From an uncultured Phocaeicola sp. (GTDB lineage Bacteria; Bacteroidota; Bacteroidia; Bacteroidales; Bacteroidaceae): a stretch of DNA of 41,701 nt. This document shows positions 14,716-23,544 of this stretch, piece after piece. A model generated the notes under the pieces. The model did not search any database, was not told the DNA's origin, and saw nothing but the letters and a program-made list of their open reading frames with translations. How positions within the stretch are numbered: the stretch's first letter is position 1; every line of letters starts with the position of its first letter. The stretch covers positions 1 through 41,701 of the forward strand of contig CALUKX010000021.1 in assembly GCA_944321335.1 (NCBI GenBank), read 5' to 3'. The position numbers and the translations under genes were made by a program.

Positions 14716-15789
14716 ATGACTTTTTTCAGCAAAAGGCTATTGGCCTGGTATCGAGAGAATAAACGGGAACTTCCGTGGCGTGAGACCAAGGACCCTTACC
14801 GGATTTGGGTGTCGGAAATCATCCTGCAACAGACCCGCGTGTCACAAGGGTATGAATATTACTGCCGTTTTACAGAACGTTTCCCCGATGTGTATGCATT
14901 GGCTGCAGCCGATGAGGATGAGATGATGAAGTATTGGCAGGGATTGGGGTATTATTCACGGGCACGCAACTTGCATACGGCTGCCCGTTCGATTGTCGAC
15001 AATGGAGGTTTTCCGAAGACATATAAAGAGGTAAGGGCGTTGAAGGGGGTAGGCGACTATACGGCAGCTGCTATCTGTTCGTTTGCTTTCGGCCTGCCCT
15101 GTGCAGTGGTCGACGGTAACGTGTATCGGGTGCTTTCACGTTGGTTGGGAATTGATATACCGATTGATACTGCGGCAGGAAAGAAATATTTTGCTTCGGT
15201 TGCCGATGAATTATTGGACAAATCGCAGCCCGGACTGTATAACCAGGCTATTATGGATTTCGGTGCCCTTCAATGTGTTCCTGCATCGCCTTCATGCGTT
15301 TCCTGTCCGTTGGCCGACAGTTGCGTAGCTCTGCAGAAAGGACTGGTAGGAAATCTGCCGATGAAACAGCATAAGACAAAAATTTCCGAAAGATTTTTTT
15401 ATTATATCTATGTACATTCCGAAAAAGTTGCGTTTATAAGGAAAAGAAACGGAGAAGACATCTGGCGGAATCTCTACGAGTTCCCGTTGATAGAAGCCGG
15501 GAAGGAATTGGAAGACAATGAACTTTTTTCGCTTCCCGATTGGGACAGGCTCTTCGATGGGTGTACTGTAGAGCGGATCAGTCTGATAGAAAAGCGTGTA
15601 AAACATGTACTCTCGCATCGGATTATCTATGCCACTTGTTATGATGTGACGATAAATAACGGCGATAAGTTGGCCGGCGACTATCGGGAAGTGATGATAG
15701 CTGATCTGCATAAATTTCCGGTGTCCCGTTTGATTTCTCGTTTTTTTTCCATAATTTTGAAACCAAATAAAAGAAAACTATGTCATTAA
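14716..15789 (+). CDS. mutY: A/G-specific adenine glycosylase MutY
   Basis: This glycosylase removes adenine mispaired with 8-oxoguanine in base excision repair. The frame is open from 14575, but the homologous sequence begins at MTFFSKRLLAWYRENKRELP, so I start at 14716; an earlier start would place the -7 element inside the gene. The catalytic Glu lies in SEIILQQTRV, the helix-hairpin-helix is LKGVGDYTAAA, and the catalytic Asp lies in VVDGNVYRV. The 4Fe-4S loop is C-x6-C-x2-C (CVPASPSCVSC) with a fourth Cys after PLADS. The C-terminal part is the NUDIX-like 8-oxoG recognition domain. The last 10 nt overlap the start of ssb, so the two are probably translationally coupled. Confidence 0.95.
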   Translation: MTFFSKRLLAWYRENKRELPWRETKDPYRIWVSEIILQQTRVSQGYEYYCRFTERFPDVYALAAADEDEMMKYWQGLGYYSRARNLHTAARSIVDNGGFPKTYKEVRALKGVGDYTAAAICSFAFGLPCAVVDGNVYRVLSRWLGIDIPIDTAAGKKYFASVADELLDKSQPGLYNQAIMDFGALQCVPASPSCVSCPLADSCVALQKGLVGNLPMKQHKTKISERFFYYIYVHSEKVAFIRKRNGEDIWRNLYEFPLIEAGKELEDNELFSLPDWDRLFDGCTVERISLIEKRVKHVLSHRIIYATCYDVTINNGDKLAGDYREVMIADLHKFPVSRLISRFFSIILKPNKRKLCH

Positions 15790-16229
15790 ACAAAGTACAG
15801 TTAATTGGTAACGTGGGTAAAGATCCCGACGTGAGATATCTAGACAGTGGAGTGGCAGTCGCTACTTTCCCGTTGGCAACAACCGAACGCGGCTATACCT
15901 TGGCCAATGGAACTCAGGTTCCGGAACGCACAGAATGGCACAACATCGTATTGTGGCGTGGATTGGCCGAAACAGCCGAAAAATATGTTCACAAAGGCGA
16001 TAAGCTGTATATCGAAGGTAAGATCCGTTCACGTTCCTATGATGACCAGAACGGTGTGAAACGTTATGTGGTTGAAATATTTGCCGACAATATGGAAATG
16101 CTGACTCCTCGAACTGTTCAGCAACCTGGAGCACCTCAGGCTCAGCCGGCAGCACAACCGGCTCCTCAACCAGCTCCTGCTTCTGCGTCACCTGTTGCAT
16201 CGGATCCGTCTGATGACCTGCCTTTCTGA
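15780..16229 (+). CDS. ssb: Single-stranded DNA-binding protein
   Basis: This protein coats single-stranded DNA during replication, repair and recombination. The 149 residues have the OB fold at the N-terminus (LNKVQLIGNVGKDPDVRYL to about residue 110). A Pro/Ala/Gln-rich linker follows, with repeated PQPAP units, and the acidic tip DDLPF recruits partner proteins. The ATG overlaps the mutY stop region by 10 nt. A hairpin after the gene (16243-16281) may limit read-through into gldE. Confidence 0.96.
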   Translation: MSLNKVQLIGNVGKDPDVRYLDSGVAVATFPLATTERGYTLANGTQVPERTEWHNIVLWRGLAETAEKYVHKGDKLYIEGKIRSRSYDDQNGVKRYVVEIFADNMEMLTPRTVQQPGAPQAQPAAQPAPQPAPASASPVASDPSDDLPF

Positions 16230-16242
16230 TGACGTAACCATT

Positions 16243-16281
16243 CGCTACAGATAGTCTGAAGATTACGGACCATCTGTAGCG
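16243..16281 (+). terminator. Hairpin between ssb and gldE
   Basis: CGCTACAGAT (16243-16252) pairs perfectly with ATCTGTAGCG (16272-16281). The following GATACTCTTTT is only weakly T-rich, so this may be a partial terminator or an mRNA-stabilising stem. Confidence 0.55.
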
Positions 16282-16327
16282 GATACTCTTTTATGAGCTA
16301 ATTGATGTTTAACTAAATTTTATTTCC

Positions 16328-17677
16328 TTGGACCCTGACTCGTGTATATCCTTTTTCGAAGGATTGTGTGACGGAGTAACTGTCACCGCTCCAAGTATCG
16401 GAGCTATCATTGCCCTTATTCTAGCCATCATGCTGCTTTATGCATCAGGCTTTGTTTCTGCATCTGAAATTGCATTTTTCTCACTCAATCCAAATGATTT
16501 GAACGAAATAGAGGAGGAGGAACATCCGTCCGACGCGCGTATCAAAGCCTTACTCGACGATTCGGAACATTTGTTGGCTACCATACTTATCTCAAACAAT
16601 TTTGTCAACGTAACGATTATCATGTTGCTGAACTATTTTTTCGCCAATGTGATAGATTTCGGTACAGCCCAGATTCTGGAATTCCTGCTCATTACCGTCG
16701 TGTTGACATTCCTTTTATTACTTTTCGGTGAAATCATGCCGAAAATCTATTCAGCTCAGCATACTTTGAGCTTTTGTCGTAAAGCTGCTCCTGTAATTTG
16801 TTTCCTTCGTTCCGTTTTCAAGCCGATAGCCAATCTGTTGGTACATTCTACATTCTTGATCAATAAGTTGGCTCAGAAGAAAAAAACGGTGAATATTTCG
16901 GTCGATGAATTGTCGCAGGCTTTGGAATTGACAGATAAGAAGGAGATTTCGGAAGAAAGCAATATGTTGGAAGGTATTATCCGTTTTGGAGAAGAAACGG
17001 CTAAGGAAGTAATGACTTCACGTTTGGATATGGTGGATCTTGATGTAGACACTCCTTATTCTGAAGTCTTGAAATGTATTGTGGAAAATGCATATTCCCG
17101 TATCCCGGTATATGAGGAATCCCGTGATAATATAAAAGGTATCTTATATATCAAAGACCTATTGCCTTACTTGCATAAAGGGGATGATTTCAAATGGCAG
17201 AATCTGATCCGTCAGGCTTTTTTTGTCCCTGAGACCAAAATGATTGATGATTTGCTCCGTGACTTTCAGAAGAATAAGATTCATATTGCTATTGTTGTGG
17301 ATGAATTTGGCGGAACTTCCGGACTGGTGACCATGGAGGATATTATAGAAGAGATTGTCGGAGAAATCAACGATGAATACGACGATGAAGAGCGTACTTA
17401 CGTGAAATTGTCTGAAGGTGTTTATGTATTCGAAGGAAAAACACTTTTGTCGGATTTCTATAAGGTCTTCGATATTGATTCGGATGATTTTGAAGATGCG
17501 GCTGGAGATGCTGACACGTTGGCTGGACTGTTACTTGAGCTGAAAGGAGAGTTCCCGGTTCTCCATGAAATAATCCGTTTTGACCGTTTCCGTTTTGAAA
17601 TTCTGGAAATGGATGCTCGCCGTATAGTTAAAGTTAAGGTGACCGTAGCGAAGTCGCCTGTAAAAAAGGAGGATTGA
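16328..17677 (+). CDS. gldE: GldE-like CorC/HlyC-family membrane protein
   Basis: This membrane protein combines CNNM-type (DUF21), CBS-pair and CorC_HlyC domains. In gliding Bacteroidetes GldE supports motility, but non-gliding Bacteroides keep it, so ion transport or lipoprotein support is more likely here. Of 449 residues, the first ~185 hold four membrane segments (from IGAIIALILAIMLLYASGF). Then come the CBS pair (about 215-340, SRIPVYEESRDNIKGILYIKDLL and VVDEFGGTSGLVTMEDIIEEIVGEI) and a C-terminal CorC domain. The start appears to be TTG at 16328: the next in-frame ATG would cut into the first membrane segment, and the nearby ATG at 16304 runs into a stop. A phosphopantetheinyl transferase follows after 2 nt. 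Confidence 0.88.
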   Translation: MDPDSCISFFEGLCDGVTVTAPSIGAIIALILAIMLLYASGFVSASEIAFFSLNPNDLNEIEEEEHPSDARIKALLDDSEHLLATILISNNFVNVTIIMLLNYFFANVIDFGTAQILEFLLITVVLTFLLLLFGEIMPKIYSAQHTLSFCRKAAPVICFLRSVFKPIANLLVHSTFLINKLAQKKKTVNISVDELSQALELTDKKEISEESNMLEGIIRFGEETAKEVMTSRLDMVDLDVDTPYSEVLKCIVENAYSRIPVYEESRDNIKGILYIKDLLPYLHKGDDFKWQNLIRQAFFVPETKMIDDLLRDFQKNKIHIAIVVDEFGGTSGLVTMEDIIEEIVGEINDEYDDEERTYVKLSEGVYVFEGKTLLSDFYKVFDIDSDDFEDAAGDADTLAGLLLELKGEFPVLHEIIRFDRFRFEILEMDARRIVKVKVTVAKSPVKKED

Positions 17678-17679
17678 CA

Positions 17680-18297
17680 ATGCCTCTTCTGAATAGATGG
17701 AATGAAGACGGTGGAATTTTCGGTATCTGGCAGATAATGGAAACTCCCGAAGAATTGCGGCATTTGCTGATTGCGTTCTTCCCTTACGATGAAGAATTGG
17801 ACAAATATAAGGCTCCATCCAGAAAGCTCGAATATTTGGGAGTCCGCGTCTTGCTAAAATCTTTGATTGGAGAAGAAAAGCTGATCGGACATTCTCTTTC
17901 GGGAAAACCCTTTCTTGTTGATGGCAGTTACCGGATTTCCATTTCACATACACGTGGATATGTTGCACTTGCCCTTCATCCTGAACGTGAGGTCGGAATA
18001 GATATCGAACAAGTTTCCGACAGGGTCAGAAAGGTTTCCGACCGTTTTATCCGGACTGATGAGAATGCTCCCGATACTTTAAACATGCTTCTTCACTGGT
18101 CGGCTAAGGAAACAATGTATAAGATGATGGAAGTTGAGGAAGTGGATTTTAAGGAACATCTGCAGATTCTTCCTTATGATCTTTCTGATGAAGGGAGGTT
18201 CTTTGGTAATGAGTTCCGGACAGGACGTAGACTACATTTTGAAATTCGTTACTTTGTACATCCTGATTTCGTTTGTACATGGTGTATCGGGCATTAA
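17680..18297 (+). CDS. 4'-phosphopantetheinyl transferase family protein
   Basis: This enzyme moves the phosphopantetheine arm of CoA onto carrier proteins. The ~205-residue protein is of Sfp/Gsp size and shows the family motifs: SISHTRGYVALALHP, VGIDIEQVSDRV (metal-binding Asp and Glu) and HWSAKETMYKMM. I take the ATG at 17680 (MPLLNRW) rather than an in-frame TTG at 17674 that overlaps the gldE stop. It follows gldE after 2 nt, so both share one transcript. The carrier protein it serves is not in the window. Confidence 0.88.
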   Translation: MPLLNRWNEDGGIFGIWQIMETPEELRHLLIAFFPYDEELDKYKAPSRKLEYLGVRVLLKSLIGEEKLIGHSLSGKPFLVDGSYRISISHTRGYVALALHPEREVGIDIEQVSDRVRKVSDRFIRTDENAPDTLNMLLHWSAKETMYKMMEVEEVDFKEHLQILPYDLSDEGRFFGNEFRTGRRLHFEIRYFVHPDFVCTWCIGH

Positions 18298-18305
18298 ATG
18301 CATTA

Positions 18306-18342
18306 AATGATAAAGGCAGCTTTTAGGGCTGCCTTTATCATT
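18306..18342. terminator. Strong bidirectional terminator between the transferase and the sensor kinase
   Basis: AATGATAAAGGCAGC (18306-18320) pairs perfectly with GCTGCCTTTATCATT (18328-18342), 15 bp around a 7-nt loop. It lies between the ends of convergent genes and has T-rich sequence on each 3' side. Confidence 0.85.
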
Positions 18343-18345
18343 TTC

Positions 18346-20133
18346 TTAAACATCTTTATTCTTTTGTAGTGTGAAAACAAATTCCAATCCTCCTTTCGGA
18401 TTATTCTTGGCAAAAATCGTACCGCCATGGAACAGAACTGCATTCTTTACGATTGCCAATCCCAAACCTGTTCCACCCAATTTACGGGAGCGTCCCTTAT
18501 CAACCCGGTAGAAGCGTTCGAACAGACGGTTCAGATGTTCTTCCGGTACTCCTACGCCATTGTCGGAGAAGCTGAAATAATAGAACTTGTCGTCTTCGCG
18601 GAAACAGGTGATTGTAATCTTGACGCCTGTACCTGCATAGGCGATGGCATTGTCGGTGAGATTGCGGAAGATAGAGTAGAGCAACGAGTTGTTTCCGTTG
18701 ATTACAAGATTGTCAGGCAACTTGTTGTCGACCACAATCTGTTTCTCCTCAATGCTCATGGACACTTCGTTCAACATATTGCCAACCAGTTGGCTGATAT
18801 TGACACTTTCTCTTTCTACTAGGTTAGGAGCTTCATCCATTCGTGTCAGTACAGATATATCACGAAGTAGGAATGTAAGTCGGTTGCTTTGTGCATAACT
18901 TCGTTCCAGGAAACTTTTCATGGTAGCAGGTGGAAGATTCGGGTTTCCCAATATTGTTTCAAGATATCCTTGGATGCTGCTTACCGGGGTCTTCAGCTCA
19001 TGGGCGATATTTTGTGTCAACTGACGTTTCAACCGGGCCTGTTCTTCTTCCTGGGTAATATCGTTGATTGAAATTTCGAACGAATGGTCTTGGAAGATGA
19101 TACATTCAATGGAGAATGAACGGGCATTCTTATTGACATGCAACGTCATCCGTTTTTCTTCCTTACCGTTATTCTTTTCATTCTTCTTGAGAAAGTCAGA
19201 TATCGGAATCAGTTCCGGTATGCTGAATACCTCTTCCGTGGAACTCAGATTATGGTCGGAAATGGTGTTTGCGTATTGTGTAAAGAGATTGTTTACCAGA
19301 ATTTCCTTACGTTCGCGCGTGAATACACCCAAACCTTCGTGTGAGGTCTGAAGATGGGAGATAAGCTTTTCACGCTCTATGTAAAGCGCTTCTTTAGCCC
19401 GATGCAATCGTTTATAGATAGTAATGATATGTTGTGAAATCTCACCCAATTCATTGTTCGGGAATGTTTCAAGAATATCGATGTCGATAGGCTCGTTACG
19501 GTCGGCTTTGGTCGCAAACTGCTGGAGCTGTGTTACCGAAGTGCCAAGCTTCCGCGTAAAACGATAAAAGATTGTGATAAGTAACAGGTTGACAATCAAA
19601 GTGAACCAAAGATAGCGGGAATCCACTTTCAGATGTTCACTCATGCTGATATTATAAGGAAGTGCAGAACGGATAATCAGCTGTTTTTTCGGAAAATACT
19701 GTGCGGAATAAAAGAACTCTTCACCTTGGATAGATTCCGAATGGCGGTTAATATCGTATCCGCTTCCGTATGTCAATGCTTCCTGAATCTCCTTTCGTGT
19801 AACGTGGTTAGGGAAATCCTTGACATCCCTTTCGGTATTGTCATAGATTACTTTACCTTCCGGAGTAATCAGCGTGACACGGAGGCTGGGAATCATGTGA
19901 GTGGCTACGTATTGCTGCAACGAATCTACGTGCAAGAGTCCGGTATCCAGAATGTAATCGTACAATTGGGCATTGTAATTCTGGAGTTGGGTATTAAGCA
20001 AATCGCACTTATATTCTTTTTCACGTTGGTATTGGAACGTGATGAAACATACGGTAATGGCAATGAACAAGGTCATTACCGTAAGGAAAAGCCCTTTGCT
20101 GAACGGAAGTAGACGGTATGATAACTTGGTCAT
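18346..20133 (-). CDS. Sensor histidine kinase, PhoR-like
   Basis: This is an inner-membrane sensor that phosphorylates the response regulator encoded just upstream. The 595 residues hold a membrane segment (about 13-33), a periplasmic sensor domain (about 35-170), a second membrane segment (about 174-192) and a HAMP/linker region. A PAS-like segment (about 255-360) follows. The HisKA box NIAHELKTP has His378, and the ATPase domain shows NLTDNAIAYA (491-500), SDNGVGVP (523-530) and GGTGLGLAIV (553-562). The gene follows its regulator with 14 nt between them. The layout and the paired PhoB-type regulator suggest a PhoR/PhoB- or RprX/RprY-like system. The signal is not evident from sequence. 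Confidence 0.93.
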   Translation of the reverse strand: MTKLSYRLLPFSKGLFLTVMTLFIAITVCFITFQYQREKEYKCDLLNTQLQNYNAQLYDYILDTGLLHVDSLQQYVATHMIPSLRVTLITPEGKVIYDNTERDVKDFPNHVTRKEIQEALTYGSGYDINRHSESIQGEEFFYSAQYFPKKQLIIRSALPYNISMSEHLKVDSRYLWFTLIVNLLLITIFYRFTRKLGTSVTQLQQFATKADRNEPIDIDILETFPNNELGEISQHIITIYKRLHRAKEALYIEREKLISHLQTSHEGLGVFTRERKEILVNNLFTQYANTISDHNLSSTEEVFSIPELIPISDFLKKNEKNNGKEEKRMTLHVNKNARSFSIECIIFQDHSFEISINDITQEEEQARLKRQLTQNIAHELKTPVSSIQGYLETILGNPNLPPATMKSFLERSYAQSNRLTFLLRDISVLTRMDEAPNLVERESVNISQLVGNMLNEVSMSIEEKQIVVDNKLPDNLVINGNNSLLYSIFRNLTDNAIAYAGTGVKITITCFREDDKFYYFSFSDNGVGVPEEHLNRLFERFYRVDKGRSRKLGGTGLGLAIVKNAVLFHGGTIFAKNNPKGGLEFVFTLQKNKDV

Positions 20134-20147
20134 AGGCTACTTGTGTT

Positions 20148-20834
20148 TTATTCACACTCAAAGCAATATCCATATCCCAGACGGGTAACGATATATTTCC
20201 CATATTCTCCGATTTTCTTACGTAAACGGGTGATGTTTACGTCGATTGTACGGTCGAGGACATAAACTTCGTCATTCCATACTTTTGCCAGAATATCTTC
20301 ACGGGAAAATACACGGCCTTGGTTCTGTAGAAGAAGCAACAGGATTTCGAATTCTTTCTTTGTGAGTGAAGTTTCATTGCCGTCGATAGTCACTTTCTTC
20401 TGAGGGACATTGATTACAAGACCTTTGTATTGCAGTTTCTCATCTTCCTTTACCTGAACAGATGCAGTGCGTCGCAAGACTGCTTTGACACGCATAATGA
20501 CTTCACGCAGCGAGAAAGGCTTGGATATATAATCATCGGCTCCCAGGTTGAATCCGGTGATGGTATCGTTTTCTGTATCTTTTGCTGTGATGAAAATGAT
20601 AGGAATGTTGGCTGTATCCTTGTTGTTTTTCATCATACGCGCCATTTTGAATCCTGATATTTCACCCATCATCACGTCCAGCAACAATAAGTTGTATTGT
20701 GTCAGATCCAATTTCAATGCTTCTTCTGCCGAATTGGCTGTATCAACTCTATATCCTTCCATCTCGAGGTTGAACTTCAGGATTTCGCAAAGATCATCTT
20801 CATCGTCTACAACGAGTATACGGTATTCATTCAT
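20148..20834 (-). CDS. OmpR/PhoB-family response regulator
   Basis: This is a DNA-binding partner of the downstream kinase. The 228-residue protein starts at MNEYRILVVDDEDD; an upstream in-frame ATG would add ten non-homologous residues. The receiver has the acidic pair Asp10/Asp11, the phospho-acceptor Asp53 in LLLLDVMMG, Thr83 and Lys105 in YISKPFS. The C-terminal winged helix has LTKKEFEILLLLLQNQG, VLDRTIDVNITRLRKKIG and RLGYGYCF. A 7-4-7 direct repeat upstream (20901-20918) suggests autoregulation. It resembles both PhoB and the Bacteroides RprY, so no symbol is given. Confidence 0.93.
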   Translation of the reverse strand: MNEYRILVVDDEDDLCEILKFNLEMEGYRVDTANSAEEALKLDLTQYNLLLLDVMMGEISGFKMARMMKNNKDTANIPIIFITAKDTENDTITGFNLGADDYISKPFSLREVIMRVKAVLRRTASVQVKEDEKLQYKGLVINVPQKKVTIDGNETSLTKKEFEILLLLLQNQGRVFSREDILAKVWNDEVYVLDRTIDVNITRLRKKIGEYGKYIVTRLGYGYCFECE

Positions 20835-20900
20835 ATTCGTAATGGTTTTTAATTGTTGCTGCAAAGGTCCTGTGATTTTGTTTCGCTGTTGTGAAATATG

Positions 20901-20918
20901 TATTACAAATGCGTTACA
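20901..20918. promoter_or_regulatory. 7-4-7 direct repeat upstream of the response regulator gene
   Basis: TATTACA (20901-20907) and CGTTACA (20912-20918) are separated by AATG, an 11-bp period with the core TTACA kept. A -7-like GACCTTTG (minus strand, 20869-20862) lies between it and the regulator start. The repeat partly overlaps the 3' end of the asparaginase gene, which ends at 20914. The same layout occurs at 8750-8767. It is a candidate site for the PhoB-type regulator itself. Confidence 0.35.
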
Positions 20919-21969
20919 AAGCGGGTCTGGTGAATTCCCCGCAGATTGAGCGGCTCATTTCGTTACGTATTTCGCGCGGACTCAGCTTATGTCCGAGCAG
21001 AAACATCAGCTTGGTGAGCACACATTCAACAGTAGCGTCATAACCGCTGATTACGCCTGCATCGAGCAGATGCAGACCGGTTTCGTAACGTGCCATTTCC
21101 ACCATACCGGTAGCGCATTGTGAGATATTCACAATGACGATTCCTCTATCGGTTGCATCTGTAAGGAGGTCGATAAACCATGCTTTCTGAGGTGCATTAC
21201 CCGATCCATAAGTCTTCAGAATGACAGCTTTCAGACCAGGGGTGTTCAAAATAGTTTTTACAGTCTGTTCCTGAATGCCCGGGAAAATTGTCATAATTAT
21301 GACATTGGTGTTGAATACATAATGCGGATGCATCGGCAATTTCGGGTTAACCTTGTTGATGCGGTCGTATTCGTATTTGATATGGATACCTGCGGTAGCC
21401 AATGGGGGATAGTTGTATGAACGGAATGCATTGAATCCTTCGGCATTGATTTTTGTTGTACGGTTCCCTCTCAGCAACTGGTTTTCGAAGAAAATGCATA
21501 CTTCGGGAACAACAGCGGTTCCATCCGGATGTTTGGCTGCAGCTATCTCGATTGAAGTAATCAGATTTTCCTTTCCATCGGTACGCAGAACACCGATCGG
21601 TAGCTGGCTACCGGTAAGGATTACCGGCTTACTCAAATTTTCCAGCATAAAGCTCAACGCCGATGCAGTATAGGCCATGGTATCTGTTCCGTGAAGGATG
21701 ACAAAACCATCGAAACTGTCGTAGTTATAATGGATGATTTTTACAAGTTTTGCCCACAAGGCAGGTTCCATATCGGAAGAGTCGATAGGAGGTGTGAACT
21801 GATAGGAGGAAATGCGGTAGTTGAAGCGCTTCAACTCTGGAACATTTTCCTGAAGCTGATCGAAATTGAATGCTTCCAATGCTCCGGTTTCCGGATTCTC
21901 AATCATACCAATGGTACCGCCGGTATAGATTAGCAAAACGGAAGGATAATCTGGCTCAATTATATTCAT
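20914..21969 (-). CDS. ansA: Type I (cytoplasmic) L-asparaginase
   Basis: This enzyme hydrolyses L-asparagine to aspartate and ammonia. The protein is about 351 residues if started at MNIIEPDYPSVLLIYTGGTIG; an ATG 21 nt upstream would add only a short tail. The nucleophile Thr lies in YTGGTIGM and the second catalytic Thr in LHGTDTMAYTASALSF, with the supporting Lys in TDGKENL. There is no signal peptide, which separates it from the periplasmic type II enzyme. It is upstream of the two-component genes on the same strand with 79 nt between, so it may be a separate unit. Confidence 0.93.
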   Translation of the reverse strand: MNIIEPDYPSVLLIYTGGTIGMIENPETGALEAFNFDQLQENVPELKRFNYRISSYQFTPPIDSSDMEPALWAKLVKIIHYNYDSFDGFVILHGTDTMAYTASALSFMLENLSKPVILTGSQLPIGVLRTDGKENLITSIEIAAAKHPDGTAVVPEVCIFFENQLLRGNRTTKINAEGFNAFRSYNYPPLATAGIHIKYEYDRINKVNPKLPMHPHYVFNTNVIIMTIFPGIQEQTVKTILNTPGLKAVILKTYGSGNAPQKAWFIDLLTDATDRGIVIVNISQCATGMVEMARYETGLHLLDAGVISGYDATVECVLTKLMFLLGHKLSPREIRNEMSRSICGEFTRPAL

Positions 21970-22069
21970 GTTGTATTTCTTTGGTGACAAAGGTACGGAG
22001 AAATCTCGATTATTGAAAGCGTTTGGTTATTAAAAAGAAATTATCTTCTTATACGTTGGAATACAAAAA

Positions 22070-22123
22070 GCGTAGCTTCGCTTGAATCGGATATTTATAG
22101 ATCCGTATTCAGGAAAGCTACGC
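22070..22123 (-). terminator. Terminator of the trp operon
   Basis: On the minus strand GCGTAGCTT (22123-22115) pairs with AAGCTACGC (22078-22070), with an inner GGAT/ATCC stem. A run of five T follows at once. It lies 30 nt after the trpA stop and fits a rho-independent terminator. Confidence 0.85.
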
Positions 22124-22153
22124 CTATAGGATGTTTTTGTGTGTGGACATTTC

Positions 22154-22930
22154 TTATGATTGCAGTGCTGCTTTCAACCTGTCGACAGCTTTGGCTGCAT
22201 CTCCTTTTTCTTCTTCCAGTAAAGTGACGAATTTGCTGCCGATAATGCAACCTGCTGCATGAGAGGCGGCCGCTTCATAAGTTTGCTTGTTTGATATTCC
22301 GAAACCGATCATGCGTGGGTTGCGGAGATTCATGGCTTCAATGCGACGGAAATAGGCTTGTTTCTGTTCGTTGAAGTCTTTTTGGGCACCGGTTATTGCT
22401 GCCGAAGATACCATATAGATAAAGCCGTCGGTATGGGCGTCGATGTTGCGTATACGTTCTTCACTGGTTTCCGGGGTAATCAGCATGATGATTCGCAGGT
22501 CGTAACGGTCGGCTATCGGCTTGTATTCTTCCATGTAGTCCTTGAAGGGGAGGTCGGGGATAATCATTCCGTCAATGCCACATTCCTGACAGCTCTTGCA
22601 GAAGTTGTCGAATCCATATTGCATGATGGGGTTGAGATAACCCATCAGAACCAACGGGATAGTGGTCGTTTTACGGATATCCTTCAATTGTCCGAAAAGC
22701 TTGCGTAAGGTCATTCCGTTTTTCAACGCATGGGTTGCAGCATTCTGGATAACCGGACCGTCTGCCATCGGGTCGCTGAACGGAACTCCGATTTCAATCA
22801 TGTCTATACCTTTCTTTTCCAATGTTGCGATAACCTCGTTTGTGCCTTCAAATGTCGGTGTCCCGGCACAGAAATAGAGGGAAAGTATATCTTTTTTCTT
22901 TGTGCTGAATAAAGTATTGATACGGTTCAT
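22154..22930 (-). CDS. trpA: Tryptophan synthase alpha subunit
   Basis: This subunit splits indole-3-glycerol phosphate to indole and glyceraldehyde 3-phosphate and passes indole to TrpB. The 258-residue TIM barrel has the catalytic Glu in IDMIEIGVPFSDPMADGPVIQ and the catalytic Asp in ECGIDGMIIPDLPF, plus the phosphate loop IGFGISNK. It is the last gene of the operon. Its ATG overlaps the trpF stop by 4 nt (ATGA), which indicates coupled translation. Confidence 0.97.
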   Translation of the reverse strand: MNRINTLFSTKKKDILSLYFCAGTPTFEGTNEVIATLEKKGIDMIEIGVPFSDPMADGPVIQNAATHALKNGMTLRKLFGQLKDIRKTTTIPLVLMGYLNPIMQYGFDNFCKSCQECGIDGMIIPDLPFKDYMEEYKPIADRYDLRIIMLITPETSEERIRNIDAHTDGFIYMVSSAAITGAQKDFNEQKQAYFRRIEAMNLRNPRMIGFGISNKQTYEAAASHAAGCIIGSKFVTLLEEEKGDAAKAVDRLKAALQS

Positions 22931-23544
22931 AGTGCTAATGATTTAAATTTCTTTATAAAAGTTCGTATTGCTTCTGCATCTTTTACAGCGGGACTTGTTT
23001 CAAATCCGCTGTTGAGATCGATGCCTGCCCATCGGGGATGGTGGAAACGGGAAAGTTCCTCCAGACTGTCGGGGGAGAGTCCGCCGCTGAGTAGGAAAGG
23101 TACATTCCCTTTATAGTGTTCCAATAGTTGCCAGTCGAATTTCTTTCCCGACCCTCCATAGCCTGTACAAGGGGTGTCGAACAGGAAATAGTCGCAGCAA
23201 CTGTTATAGATATCTGTGTTTCGGATATCGTCCTCAGTTTTTAACGAGAAGGCTTTGATGACTTTAAATCCTTCTTTACGTAACTGGGTGCATAGCTCCG
23301 GTGATTCTTCACCATGCAATTGGATAAGCTCCAGTTGCATCAGTCGGGCTTGTTGGAGGATGTAATCCATCGGGGAATTGACAAATACGCCCACTCGTTT
23401 GACTTTAGTTGGAAGGTATTCGGGAACAGATGAGACGAAACGGGAGGAAGGGGCATAAAAAATGAATCCCATCCAATCGGTACCTGTCGTTTCAACGTTC
23501 CGAATGTTTCCGGCCTCTCTCATGCCGCATACTTTGATGATCAT
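22927..23544 (-). CDS. trpF: Phosphoribosylanthranilate isomerase
   Basis: This enzyme converts N-(5-phosphoribosyl)anthranilate to CdRP. The 205-residue barrel begins IIKVCGMREAGNI, with the catalytic Cys in KVCGM, and keeps the catalytic Asp in YFLFDTPCTGYGGSGKKFDW. The phosphate-binding LSGGL and GIDLNSGFE motifs follow. It is separate from trpC, unlike the fused enterobacterial enzyme. ATGA overlaps join it to trpC upstream and trpA downstream. Confidence 0.97.
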   Translation of the reverse strand: MIIKVCGMREAGNIRNVETTGTDWMGFIFYAPSSRFVSSVPEYLPTKVKRVGVFVNSPMDYILQQARLMQLELIQLHGEESPELCTQLRKEGFKVIKAFSLKTEDDIRNTDIYNSCCDYFLFDTPCTGYGGSGKKFDWQLLEHYKGNVPFLLSGGLSPDSLEELSRFHHPRWAGIDLNSGFETSPAVKDAEAIRTFIKKFKSLAL

